Assembly: GCA_031268405.1 (NCBI GenBank)
Contig: JAIRXF010000006.1
Span: 1 to 64,000, forward strand
DNA from: Oscillospiraceae bacterium
GTDB taxonomy: Bacteria; Bacillota; Clostridia; Oscillospirales; Acutalibacteraceae
Direction of reading: 5' to 3'
DNA length: 64,000 nucleotides
The notes beneath the pieces were generated by a model, which ran no database searches, had not been told where the DNA came from, and saw only the letters and a list, made by a program, of their open reading frames with translations. Positions 56,868-64,000 of the stretch are shown here, piece after piece. A program made the position numbers and the translations under genes. Positions within the stretch are counted from its first letter, which is position 1, and the number at the start of each line of letters is the position of its first letter.

Positions 56868-58130
56868 ATGTTCAGTGGTATAGCCGGTGGAATAAACTTA
56901 AATGAAAAAACAATTAACTCTATTTCAAAATGTTTGGGAAATAGATCGCTTTGTGCATCCAAAATTTCTAATATTGCTTTTTTAACAGTAAACTCAAAAT
57001 TATATAATTCAAAAGAAGTAAATAATTTATCTAATGATGAAATTGCTTTACTTGCTTTTGACGGAAAATTATATGGTTGTAAAAACAAAAAACGTTTTGA
57101 TATTGTGAATTCTTTTTCCTCTAAAAGTAATTTTAATGAAGTATATGGAAAATTTGCCGTTGCCGTTGCTAAAACCGATGGAAGCATTTTATTGGCAAGG
57201 GATTATCCGGGATCGATTCCTCTATTTTATTGCTTGGAAAACAACGTTTTTGCATTTTCTACTGTGTATGGATTATTGGAAAAAATAGGTTTAAAAAAAG
57301 TTCAAGCAGTGCAGCCGGGCACGAATATACTTTATAAAAAGGGTAAAATTTCAACTATTAACTGGTACAATTCTACTGTCAAAAACTCCCCTGATTATGA
57401 TGCTGTTTCGAATATAGATAATTTGTTTGACGAAACCATAAAAGAAATTATGTCGTGCTATAAAAACGCCCCTGTTGGAATTATGTTATCCGGCGGTGTG
57501 GATTCGGCTTTATTATCTCATTATATTTCTAAATATACTTCAAATGTTTATTCATATGTAATGGACGGCGAAGACAAACACTATGGGGAGCTTGTTAGCA
57601 AGCTTTTTGGTTTTAAAATCAATATAATTGATAATTCTCTAATAGAAAGAGAAAAAATTTTATTTACGAGCTATAACTACAACAAACAATTTGAAAATCT
57701 AAACAATTCTTTATTCGTACCTACGTACGTTATTGCCAAAAAAGCAAACGCAGATAATGTAAAATTGCTTTTCAGCGGAGACGGTATTGATGAATTGTTT
57801 GGCGGATATGATTTGAGTTGTGATACGCAATCTATGAATATTGCAATAAGAAACATGGTTGACAGTATGTTTTTATACAGCTTAGACAGACTTCATGTTG
57901 CATGCAACACAAATAATGTAAGTGTTGCCGTGCCATTTCTTCATCAAAAAATTATCGAAGCAGCTTTTTCTATAGATGCTAAATATAAACAAAATAAGTA
58001 CTTAATTAGAAAAATTGCTGAAAAATATTTACCCAATAACATAGCTTGGAGGGAAAAATCACCATTACAAGTTTCGACTCACAGCTATGAATTATTATAT
58101 AAAAGGAAATGGATTGGGCTTCATCATTAA
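56868..58130 (+). CDS. Asparagine-synthetase-like ATP-dependent ligase without Ntn cysteine (1)
   Basis: 420 residues, shorter than AsnB. The N-terminal Ntn domain begins MFSGIAGG; AsnB has MCGIAG, so the nucleophile Cys is missing (Ser3 is nearest) and glutamine cannot be used as amide donor in the usual way. The synthetase domain keeps the PP-loop SGGVDS (208-213), FSGDGIDELFGGYD and the C-terminal SVAVPFLHQKIIEAAF. Such enzymes adenylate a carboxylate and form an amide or lactam, as in beta-lactam synthetase and lasso cyclases. ATG 56868 follows AAAAGGAAG. The next gene is a diverged paralogue. Confidence 0.88.
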   Translation: MFSGIAGGINLNEKTINSISKCLGNRSLCASKISNIAFLTVNSKLYNSKEVNNLSNDEIALLAFDGKLYGCKNKKRFDIVNSFSSKSNFNEVYGKFAVAVAKTDGSILLARDYPGSIPLFYCLENNVFAFSTVYGLLEKIGLKKVQAVQPGTNILYKKGKISTINWYNSTVKNSPDYDAVSNIDNLFDETIKEIMSCYKNAPVGIMLSGGVDSALLSHYISKYTSNVYSYVMDGEDKHYGELVSKLFGFKINIIDNSLIEREKILFTSYNYNKQFENLNNSLFVPTYVIAKKANADNVKLLFSGDGIDELFGGYDLSCDTQSMNIAIRNMVDSMFLYSLDRLHVACNTNNVSVAVPFLHQKIIEAAFSIDAKYKQNKYLIRKIAEKYLPNNIAWREKSPLQVSTHSYELLYKRKWIGLHH

Positions 58131-58157
58131 ATCGGCGAAAGGGGTAAAACATTAATT

Positions 58158-59459
58158 ATGGCGTATTATTGGGGAGGCTGTAACCTAAGCAAAAATGATA
58201 TAAATCGTTTAAAAGATAACAAAACAACTGGTAATACATCCGAATATAAACATTATAATGCTGATAATTTTTATATTTACTATTCAGAAAATAATATTAA
58301 AGTTTCTAATAGTGATAGCGAATCATTTTTATTAATGAACGGCTACATATATAATCCTTATATGTCTAATTATTCAGGCCCTAAAAATTTTTCTGAACTA
58401 GATAAATACTTGCGCACAAACGATAATCTGAACGATATTTATGGAGCTTTTACAATTTGTTTTAAAAATAAAAATAGCGTATTACTTGCTCGGGATTACC
58501 CTGGCATATTTTCTGTTTATTATGTTTTAGATTGCGACAAATTATATTTTTCGAACGACTATAATCGTTTGCGTTTTGCGGGATTTAAAAATATTAGATA
58601 TCTAAAGCCGGGTTCTAGCATTGAATACCACCTTAAAAACAAAAATATAAAACAAATCGATCACTACAATCCTATTTTACCAACTTTGCACAACGATCCT
58701 ATAGGTCAGTTTGATGATATGCTATTTAATGTAACTAAGTCGCTTTTTATAGCTACATCAAACTTTGATAAAAAAGTCGCTACATTGCTATCGGGCGGCG
58801 TAGATTCTTCGTTGATAACATATTATTTAAGTCAAATTTGTTCAGACGTTTGTGCATTTACAATTGATGGTAGAGATAATGTTTTTGCTCAAGAAGTAAG
58901 CAATTTACTTAATATTGAACATAAATTTATAATTATTAATGATGAACAATGGAAGAGTGGTTCTAATATTTTCCCTCGAAAAATATATAATGACGGATTC
59001 TATGAATTAGCAAATTCTCTATTTTTACCTAATTATTTTTTACTTCAGGAAATAAAAAAATATCCAATAAATTTAGCATTTAGTGGTGCTGGTTCCGACG
59101 AACTTTTTGCATCATATAGCAGACATCTTATGTATATGAGAGATATTTCTTATGCGGCCAGAAAAATAGTTGATGATTGCCACATATACTATTTGGAAAC
59201 TGTAGAGCTAGCTAGCAAACTTTCTAATAATCCTATTTGTTTAATGCCATTTTTTGCTAAAGAAATTATTAATTTTGGACTAGCTCTTCCAGATAAATTT
59301 AAAATTCATAACAGCATGGAAAAATGGATAGTTAGAAAAGTCGCTGAAAAGTATCTACCTAAAACTACGTCATGGAGAGAGGCAGCCCCTTTGCAATACA
59401 GTACCAATAGCTTTAAAAAAATCAATGGTAATAGTTATTACGAATCATATTATTGTTAG
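58158..59459 (+). CDS. Asparagine-synthetase-like ATP-dependent ligase without Ntn cysteine (2)
   Basis: 433 residues, same architecture as the preceding gene. The N-terminus MAYYWGGCNL lacks Cys2; Ntn-like strands follow (SFLLMNGYIYNP, YGAFTICFKNKNSVLLARDYPG). PP-loop SGGVDS (212-217), then FSGAGSDELFASYSRH and LMPFFAKEIINFGLALPDKF. DG/GD metal-binding loop is GAGSDE here versus GDGIDE in its neighbour, so substrates may differ. The two proteins may work on different carboxylates or form a heterodimer. Ribosome site AAAGGGG. Confidence 0.87.
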   Translation: MAYYWGGCNLSKNDINRLKDNKTTGNTSEYKHYNADNFYIYYSENNIKVSNSDSESFLLMNGYIYNPYMSNYSGPKNFSELDKYLRTNDNLNDIYGAFTICFKNKNSVLLARDYPGIFSVYYVLDCDKLYFSNDYNRLRFAGFKNIRYLKPGSSIEYHLKNKNIKQIDHYNPILPTLHNDPIGQFDDMLFNVTKSLFIATSNFDKKVATLLSGGVDSSLITYYLSQICSDVCAFTIDGRDNVFAQEVSNLLNIEHKFIIINDEQWKSGSNIFPRKIYNDGFYELANSLFLPNYFLLQEIKKYPINLAFSGAGSDELFASYSRHLMYMRDISYAARKIVDDCHIYYLETVELASKLSNNPICLMPFFAKEIINFGLALPDKFKIHNSMEKWIVRKVAEKYLPKTTSWREAAPLQYSTNSFKKINGNSYYESYYC

Positions 59460-59470
59460 GAGAATGTTAA

Positions 59471-60331
59471 ATGAAAAACAACGCAATGGAATTAAACTCC
59501 AATTATTATCAATCTTATATGAAAGGTAATTATGATAGGGTATCAAAAAATTATGACGATAACATGGATTATAAGTGGCAAAATGACAACGATCCAAGGT
59601 ACGATTTTGAAAACACAGTTTTATCGGCATGTGAAGCAAAACCATCCAACTTTTCAGCCCTTGACGTTGGTACGGGAACAGGCAGAATTTCTTTAATGAT
59701 CGCATCAAAATTTCCAAACGCTAATGTAAGGGGTCTAGATCAATCAACGCAAATGATAGAAATAGCAAAATCTAAAACTAAAGATATGCATCTGAAAAAT
59801 ATATCTTTTGATCAGTATAGCATTGAAACAAAACTTCCTTATTCGGAAAAGATATTTGACATTGTAACATGCTCTTTAGCAATGATATACTTTACGCAAA
59901 AAGATAAGTTTATAGGCGAAACAAATCGGATTTTAAAAGCGGGTGGTTTTTGCTGCGTAAGTACCATTGGTAACGAAGATATGAATTCGGTTCTTGAACC
60001 ATTTTGGGAATTATATTACAAGTTTAATCCAAGTTTTGTTAACACTTTTAATCCAAGGCTTAGTGAAGAACAGTCTCGAAAGCTTTTTGAAGACGCAGGT
60101 TATTCTGGGGTAAAAGTAACAAGTTTCAAGGAAAATGTGATTTTCGGATCACTTAGGGATTATATGGCGCTTTTTAATACTTACGGTTTAAGTGGATTAT
60201 TGTTTTTTCTTCCAAAATCTGCCGCAATACAACTTATGGATGAATATCAAAAAAAATTGGAAAGTATGTGCGGACCAGATGGCAACCTTGTAGTTTTGCG
60301 TGAAGTGCTAATAACCAAGGGTCAAAAATAA
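59471..60331 (+). CDS. SAM-dependent methyltransferase, class I
   Basis: 286 residues. Motif I ALDVGTGTGRISLMIA, acidic residue GLDQSTQMIEIAK, motif IV FDIVTCSLAMIYF and post-motif RILKAGGFCCVST, as in ubiE-type small-molecule methyltransferases. N-terminus YDDNMDYKWQNDNDPRYD is a substrate cap region. Likely methylates N, O or C of the operon product or intermediate. AGGAG ribosome site; 11 bases after the ligase gene. Confidence 0.92.
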   Translation: MKNNAMELNSNYYQSYMKGNYDRVSKNYDDNMDYKWQNDNDPRYDFENTVLSACEAKPSNFSALDVGTGTGRISLMIASKFPNANVRGLDQSTQMIEIAKSKTKDMHLKNISFDQYSIETKLPYSEKIFDIVTCSLAMIYFTQKDKFIGETNRILKAGGFCCVSTIGNEDMNSVLEPFWELYYKFNPSFVNTFNPRLSEEQSRKLFEDAGYSGVKVTSFKENVIFGSLRDYMALFNTYGLSGLLFFLPKSAAIQLMDEYQKKLESMCGPDGNLVVLREVLITKGQK

Positions 60332-60350
60332 TTACGAGGGAGAATTTGCA

Positions 60351-61154
60351 GTGAGCTTAAAAGTTGAAGTTATCCAGTTAAACGTGGTTCAAGGTGAATT
60401 TCAAGAAAATTTGATAGCAATAGAAACGTATGTAAAGCAAAAAAAATCTGACACAAAACTTTTAGTATTTCCGCAGTATGCAATTACAGGTTATCCTACT
60501 TTAAAAATTTTAAATTTGCTAAACAGTGAACATGATAATTTAATAAAACAAATTTGCGAAATAGCACGTAAATATAAAGTGGGATTATTGTTTTCTATTC
60601 CCAAAAACGTAGAAAAAAACTCATTCCAAGATTGCATTTGTTATGTAAATGAAAATGGGACTATTGAAACAACATATATTCGTATTAATAAATTTTGGAG
60701 AGAAGATAATTGCATAACTGGAAAAGAAATCAAAATTATTAACATAGACAATATCAAAATCGGAATCATGGCTGGAGATGATATTTATTATCCGGAAATT
60801 TCACGGCAATTAGCACAAAATGAAGTAAGCTGTATAATTTGCTTATTTTATAATGCCAAACGCAAATTAAGTGGAAATAATTTTGATTTAGCTGATATTT
60901 TAAAAAGTTTGGTTATGGCATCAGCGGTAATAAATGAAGTGGATTTTTTACTCTGTTCGGCAAATGGTACAATTGATCAAGATGATAATCAATCCATAAT
61001 TGCGGGTTCAGTATTAGTGGGGAATAGTATGATAATTTCATTAAGTGAACCAAAAGAAATAAACATTGGCAACAACGAAAATTCTTTTACATCCATAATA
61101 GATGAAAATAAAATTAATTTTTACCGCATGATAAATCGAAGAAATCAACAATAA
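60351..61154 (+). CDS. Nitrilase-fold protein lacking catalytic Glu and Cys (2)
   Basis: 267 residues, carbon-nitrogen hydrolase fold closest to NAD-synthetase-type glutaminase domains. Family FPELALTGYP reads FPQYAITGYP (Gln42 for Glu), Lys114 is kept (INKFWRED), and the Cys site is Gly142 in GIMAGDDIYYPEISRQLA. Two of three catalytic residues are gone. The loop after the former Cys keeps the family shape (DDIYYPE). GTG start with GAGGGAG. Clearly more diverged from the other nitrilase-like proteins of the operon. Confidence 0.87.
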   Translation: MSLKVEVIQLNVVQGEFQENLIAIETYVKQKKSDTKLLVFPQYAITGYPTLKILNLLNSEHDNLIKQICEIARKYKVGLLFSIPKNVEKNSFQDCICYVNENGTIETTYIRINKFWREDNCITGKEIKIINIDNIKIGIMAGDDIYYPEISRQLAQNEVSCIICLFYNAKRKLSGNNFDLADILKSLVMASAVINEVDFLLCSANGTIDQDDNQSIIAGSVLVGNSMIISLSEPKEINIGNNENSFTSIIDENKINFYRMINRRNQQ

Positions 61155-61177
61155 TCAAATTTTAAGGGGTGTTGTAA

Positions 61178-61909
61178 GTGCGTATAGCAATTTCTGGAAT
61201 AAAACAAATCGTAGGAAACGATCAGCATAGAATGGACAATCGGATTTCTGATGGCGTACGTACTGCGTTAAATACAGTTACTAAACAAATTTATGAGTGT
61301 GGCAAAAACGATGTTTCGTTGGTTTGTTTTCCCCAATGGTTTATAGGGTTTGGAAGTGTAATTGAATACCCCAATGAAATTACGGAAGCAATTTCAGTTG
61401 CAGCTAAAAACAACAAATTAGATGTGGTAACTGGAACGTTTAGAACTCCTGGGTTCGGAATGAAAAGTAAACCAGTGTCACTTTTTATAAATCATGAGGG
61501 AAAAATAGTTGGTGAGCAAGGCAAGAAAAATTTATATGAACTTGAGGAGCAATGGCAATTATCATCAAACGATGTCAATGTTTTTGAATCGCAATTGGGG
61601 AAAATTGTAATTAGCCACGGTGATGATTGTGTGGACCCAAATGTATATGAACAAATAAAAAAAATCAAACCAAACATATGGGTATTACAAACTAATGATG
61701 CTATAAATACTGGTAAATTCGAAGCTTGCAGTTTATCATTTGAAGAACTTGCGAAATTAAGAAGTAGAGAATTAGAATGTACAATTTGTGCACCTATGTT
61801 GAATGGTGAATTTATGCATGTAAACTACAGTGGTGATGGCTTTATTTGCGATAGTTTGGGAAAAACAATTAAAATATCTGGTTCAAAAGAATTATTGTTG
61901 TATCGGTAG
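61178..61909 (+). CDS. Nitrilase-fold protein lacking catalytic Glu and Cys (3)
   Basis: 243 residues, paralogue of the first nitrilase-like protein (both share FxxWFxG and the LCxxxSxELxCTIxxPM-like end). Glu is replaced by Gln53 (CFPQWFIGFG), Lys116/117 remains (GKKNLYELEE), and the Cys place is Gly148 (VISHGDDCVDP). A Cys three residues later could not take over without a shift of the loop. GTG start with AAGGGGT. Confidence 0.85.
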   Translation: MRIAISGIKQIVGNDQHRMDNRISDGVRTALNTVTKQIYECGKNDVSLVCFPQWFIGFGSVIEYPNEITEAISVAAKNNKLDVVTGTFRTPGFGMKSKPVSLFINHEGKIVGEQGKKNLYELEEQWQLSSNDVNVFESQLGKIVISHGDDCVDPNVYEQIKKIKPNIWVLQTNDAINTGKFEACSLSFEELAKLRSRELECTICAPMLNGEFMHVNYSGDGFICDSLGKTIKISGSKELLLYR

Positions 61910-61917
61910 GAAATAGT

Positions 61918-62661
61918 ATGGAGATAATTTTTGCTTTAGACATAAAAAACGAAAAAGTAGTTCACGGGATTCAAGGTAAAAGATACTGGTATGCTCCACC
62001 TAAAAATAAGCTATTTGACCCCCCTATTCCCGAAAATATTGTAAACACCGTTATAAAAAAATATGGTATTAATAAATTTTATATTGCGGATCTTAATTCT
62101 ATTATGAAAAACGGAAATAATTTTTTCATCCTTGATTCATTAATTCAAAAATTTAAATTTTCTGATTTTTATATAGATGCGGGAATTTATAATCAAGATT
62201 ACATTAGCGATTATTTGAAAAAAGGATATTCCAAGGTAATCATCGGGTTAGAAACTCTTAAAAATATAGGGATATTGAAAGACCTATACAAACAATACGG
62301 TGATAAAATTTTATTTAGTTTGGATCTTTATAATGGCATTCCAGTTACATCGGATAGAAATTTGTTAAATAAACAAGCAAGTGAAATTATAAAATTAGTG
62401 AAAAATTATGGAGCTAAAGAGATTATATTTTTAGATATTAATAGCGTAGGCGCTATGTTGGGACATAATTCAGTGTATACATCACTGGTTGAAACTTGGG
62501 GCAGTGAAATAGACATTTTTGTAGCTGGCGGAATTAAATCTATTGAAAACATATCTGAATTTAAAAAATTGGGAGTAAAGGGTGTCATTTTAGCATCTCT
62601 AATATACGGCAATCTTATAAACTATGATGATATTAGGGGATTAAGTGGGAGTAGAACATAA
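61918..62661 (+). CDS. HisA-like TIM-barrel protein of the methanofuran/methanopterin-associated type
   Basis: 247 residues, HisA/HisF fold. The start FALDIKNEKVVHGIQGKRYWYAPPKNKL (motif D-x(5)-VVHG-x-GxR-x2-Y) is the form found in HisA-like proteins encoded with C1-coenzyme genes, not in true HisA. Asp8 and Asp136 (SLDLYNG) sit at the two catalytic Asp positions of HisA, and VAGGIKSIENISEFKKLGVKGVILAS is the phosphate-binding end. It has no his-operon neighbours, so a role in making or modifying the furan or a phosphate intermediate is likely. Its stop and the next ATG overlap by one base. Confidence 0.78.
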   Translation: MEIIFALDIKNEKVVHGIQGKRYWYAPPKNKLFDPPIPENIVNTVIKKYGINKFYIADLNSIMKNGNNFFILDSLIQKFKFSDFYIDAGIYNQDYISDYLKKGYSKVIIGLETLKNIGILKDLYKQYGDKILFSLDLYNGIPVTSDRNLLNKQASEIIKLVKNYGAKEIIFLDINSVGAMLGHNSVYTSLVETWGSEIDIFVAGGIKSIENISEFKKLGVKGVILASLIYGNLINYDDIRGLSGSRT

Positions 62662-63809
62662 TGTGGTATAGCAAACAATTTTTATGTGAAATGGTTAATG
62701 ATTTCTATATCTATGATGAAAATATTTTGGGCGATATGGGTAAAATCGAACATTGTTACGACCATAACAGTAAAATTTCAAAAATTTTTCTGGATATAAC
62801 CAATAAATGTAACATACGATGCAGACATTGTTTTACGGACGCAAAAAACAACCCCAATATAAAGGAACTAAATACCGATGATATAAAAAAAATAATAAAC
62901 GACTTAGTAAAATTGAACATTAACAGACTGGCATTAGGCGGCGGAGAACCGCTTGTTAGACCTGACATATACGAATTAATTCATTACGGAAGCGAACGGG
63001 GATTAAGAATTCACATTAGTTCTAACGGCCTTTTATTAACTGAAAATAATATAAAAAAGCTAAAAAAATGCGGGTTGAATTCAATACAAATTAGTATAGA
63101 CAGCAGTATTGCAGCTCAACATGATTATCTTAGAAATTGTCCGGGATTGTTTGATAAATGTCTCGAGACAATAAAGAATATCAAAAAGCACCGCATAAAT
63201 TTATTGGTATCAACTACTATCACTAAATTAAATATCAATGAACTTGACGACATAGCTAAAATGGTAAAATCATCAGGAGTTAGATTGCATAGATTTATAA
63301 GATTTGTTCCCGTAGGTAGAGGGAATGATTCCAAAAATATGCTCTATGTCGAAGGAGAGATGCTATCAAAAAAAGTAAGTCATTTGCGTAAAAAATATGC
63401 CAAATATTTTTTCGGAAATCCAAAAAATTATTTTGGTATACCTATAACAACTTATGAAGATAAAAAATACAAAAACAATCCAATTGGTTGCGAGGCTGGT
63501 AAATTAAGCGTAGATATACTTCCCAATGGCAACGTTGTGCCCTGTAATTATTTGGGCATAGACGAGCAATGGATATGTGGAAACATCGTTGACAATACGC
63601 TGGAACATATTATAAATAATAGTTCTGTATTAAAAAAATTCAAACACTTGAGTGGTAAAAATATTGCAAAATGTTTTGATTGTTTATCTAGCAAAATTTG
63701 TGGAAAGGGCTGTAGAGCAGTTGCCTATAATTTGCACGGTGCTATCGATGCACTTGACCCATGTTGTACAAAATTGATGGGGGAATATGAAAATGAAATT
63801 AGGGGTTAG
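62661..63809 (+). CDS. Radical SAM/SPASM enzyme, peptide-modifying type
   Basis: 382 residues. Radical SAM cysteines C50-x3-C54-x2-C57 (CNIRCRHC), GGGEPLVR, then a SPASM domain with GCEAGKLSVDILPNGNVVPCNYLG and CFDCLSSKICGKGC for auxiliary clusters. Relatives modify ribosomal peptides (thioether, C-C or epimer formation) or small cofactors. There is no N-terminal RRE domain, so substrate recognition must come from elsewhere. The next gene starts inside its last codons (17-base overlap). The repeated Cys-containing peptide of this operon is the obvious candidate substrate. Confidence 0.92.
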   Translation: MWYSKQFLCEMVNDFYIYDENILGDMGKIEHCYDHNSKISKIFLDITNKCNIRCRHCFTDAKNNPNIKELNTDDIKKIINDLVKLNINRLALGGGEPLVRPDIYELIHYGSERGLRIHISSNGLLLTENNIKKLKKCGLNSIQISIDSSIAAQHDYLRNCPGLFDKCLETIKNIKKHRINLLVSTTITKLNINELDDIAKMVKSSGVRLHRFIRFVPVGRGNDSKNMLYVEGEMLSKKVSHLRKKYAKYFFGNPKNYFGIPITTYEDKKYKNNPIGCEAGKLSVDILPNGNVVPCNYLGIDEQWICGNIVDNTLEHIINNSSVLKKFKHLSGKNIAKCFDCLSSKICGKGCRAVAYNLHGAIDALDPCCTKLMGEYENEIRG

Positions 63810-64000
63810 TAATTTTGAATATAGCAATGTATTTCAAGCAAATCTGAATAAAGCGAGCTACCAAGCCAAGATGGCTTTCCGAAAGGGATGCAATATAATT
63901 ATTTTTCACGAATGGTTTTTGGGCATTAATCCTGTTGGTGAGGTTCCCAATAAAGTCACCGAGTCGTTATGTCAAATAGCTAAAGATAATAAAATTATGG
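63793..64000 (+). CDS. Nitrilase-fold protein (4), N-terminal part only
   Basis: 69 residues before the window ends. MKLGVSNFEYSNVFQ start, and IIIFHEWFLGINPVGEVPNKVTESL, closely similar to the first nitrilase-like protein (FQEWFLGTNPPDKIPNKFT), with the catalytic Glu kept. The Lys and Cys positions are outside the window, so it is open whether this copy is intact. ATG with GGGGGA ten bases upstream. It shows that the operon continues to the right. Confidence 0.85.
   Translation, partial: MKLGVSNFEYSNVFQANLNKASYQAKMAFRKGCNIIIFHEWFLGINPVGEVPNKVTESLCQIAKDNKIM

Larger units (their letters stand above)
51946..64000 (+). other. Candidate furan-peptide biosynthetic operon, continues beyond the window
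   Basis: At least 14 plus-strand genes with gaps of 1-27 bases or short overlaps, apart from a 76-base gap with a hairpin after the peptide gene. Order: ABC ATPase, ABC-2 permease, nitrilase-like, BtrH/C39-like, NYCGPAK repeat peptide, GyrI-like, MfnB-like, two AsnB-like ligases, methyltransferase, two nitrilase-like, HisA-like, radical SAM/SPASM, a further nitrilase-like gene cut by the edge. All starts have ribosome sites. The set combines a ribosomal peptide, peptide-modifying enzyme families and two families known from methanofuran synthesis. I know no described cluster with this composition. Confidence 0.75.

Noticed and set aside
56151-62661. A methanofuran biosynthesis cluster
   Set aside because: Only the MfnB homologue and a HisA-like protein fit; the tyramine, kinase, transaminase and coupling enzymes (MfnA, C, D, E, F) are not seen in the window.
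51946-64000. Lasso peptide cluster (AsnB-like enzyme, cysteine-protease-like protein, ABC exporter)
   Set aside because: The peptide has no leader/core with Gly or Cys at position 1 and Asp/Glu at 7-9, there is no RRE or transglutaminase-type protease, and the motif is repeated three times. MfnB and radical SAM are also not part of lasso clusters.

Overview
The window is AT-rich DNA from a low-GC, endospore-forming Firmicute, most likely a clostridium. The basis is a SpoIIID regulator, a SpoVB/YtgP-type flippase, a YlxM-Ffh-RpsP-KhpA operon, RicT, AddB, a SCIFF-maturase-like radical SAM enzyme and strong Shine-Dalgarno sites with frequent TTG/GTG starts. The species cannot be named from this sequence.

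Layout. 1-273 is the end of an IS5-type transposase. 387-12.6k is mostly housekeeping: ftsK; the ylxM-ffh-rpsP-khpA operon with a clear promoter, divergent from holB; tsaE; a radical SAM peptide maturase; comEC. A double-glycine peptide gene (7075-7419) sits among them. 12.99-18.7k is accessory: a membrane-anchored coiled-coil protein with a long internal repeat, then a peptide-export cassette (RsbW-like kinase, STAS protein, short HlyD-like protein, C39 peptidase/ABC exporter, double-glycine precursor). 18.7-51.3k returns to core genes: glmM, ruvBA, an M23 peptidase, spoIIID, amtB, gapA, tRNA-Leu, typA, a LURP-one-like protein, a Stealth-like phosphotransferase, a flavin-reductase-like protein, a pyrophosphatase-like protein with addB, ppk1, DnaC- and DnaD-like replication proteins, a flippase, glyA, ricT, a secreted AAA+ ATPase, holA and a Xer-type recombinase. 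Two parS-like 16-mers lie at 28.1k and 42.0k.

The most interesting part starts just after a tRNA-Pro gene (51655-51730) and runs off the right edge: one tightly packed operon of at least 14 genes (51946-64000). It holds an ABC-2 exporter, a BtrH/C39-like protein, a 47-residue peptide with three NYCGPAK blocks at an exact 17-residue period, a hairpin directly after the peptide gene, a GyrI-like protein, a homologue of the methanofuran enzyme MfnB, a HisA-like TIM barrel of the kind found with C1-coenzyme (methanofuran/methanopterin) genes, two asparagine-synthetase-like ligases lacking the Ntn cysteine, a methyltransferase, a radical SAM/SPASM enzyme and four nitrilase-fold proteins. The three complete nitrilase-fold proteins all carry glycine where the catalytic cysteine should be. 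My inference is a new type of ribosomal-peptide pathway in which a furan unit made by the MfnB homologue may be joined to, or built on, the repeated peptide and then exported. The product and the exact chemistry are unknown.
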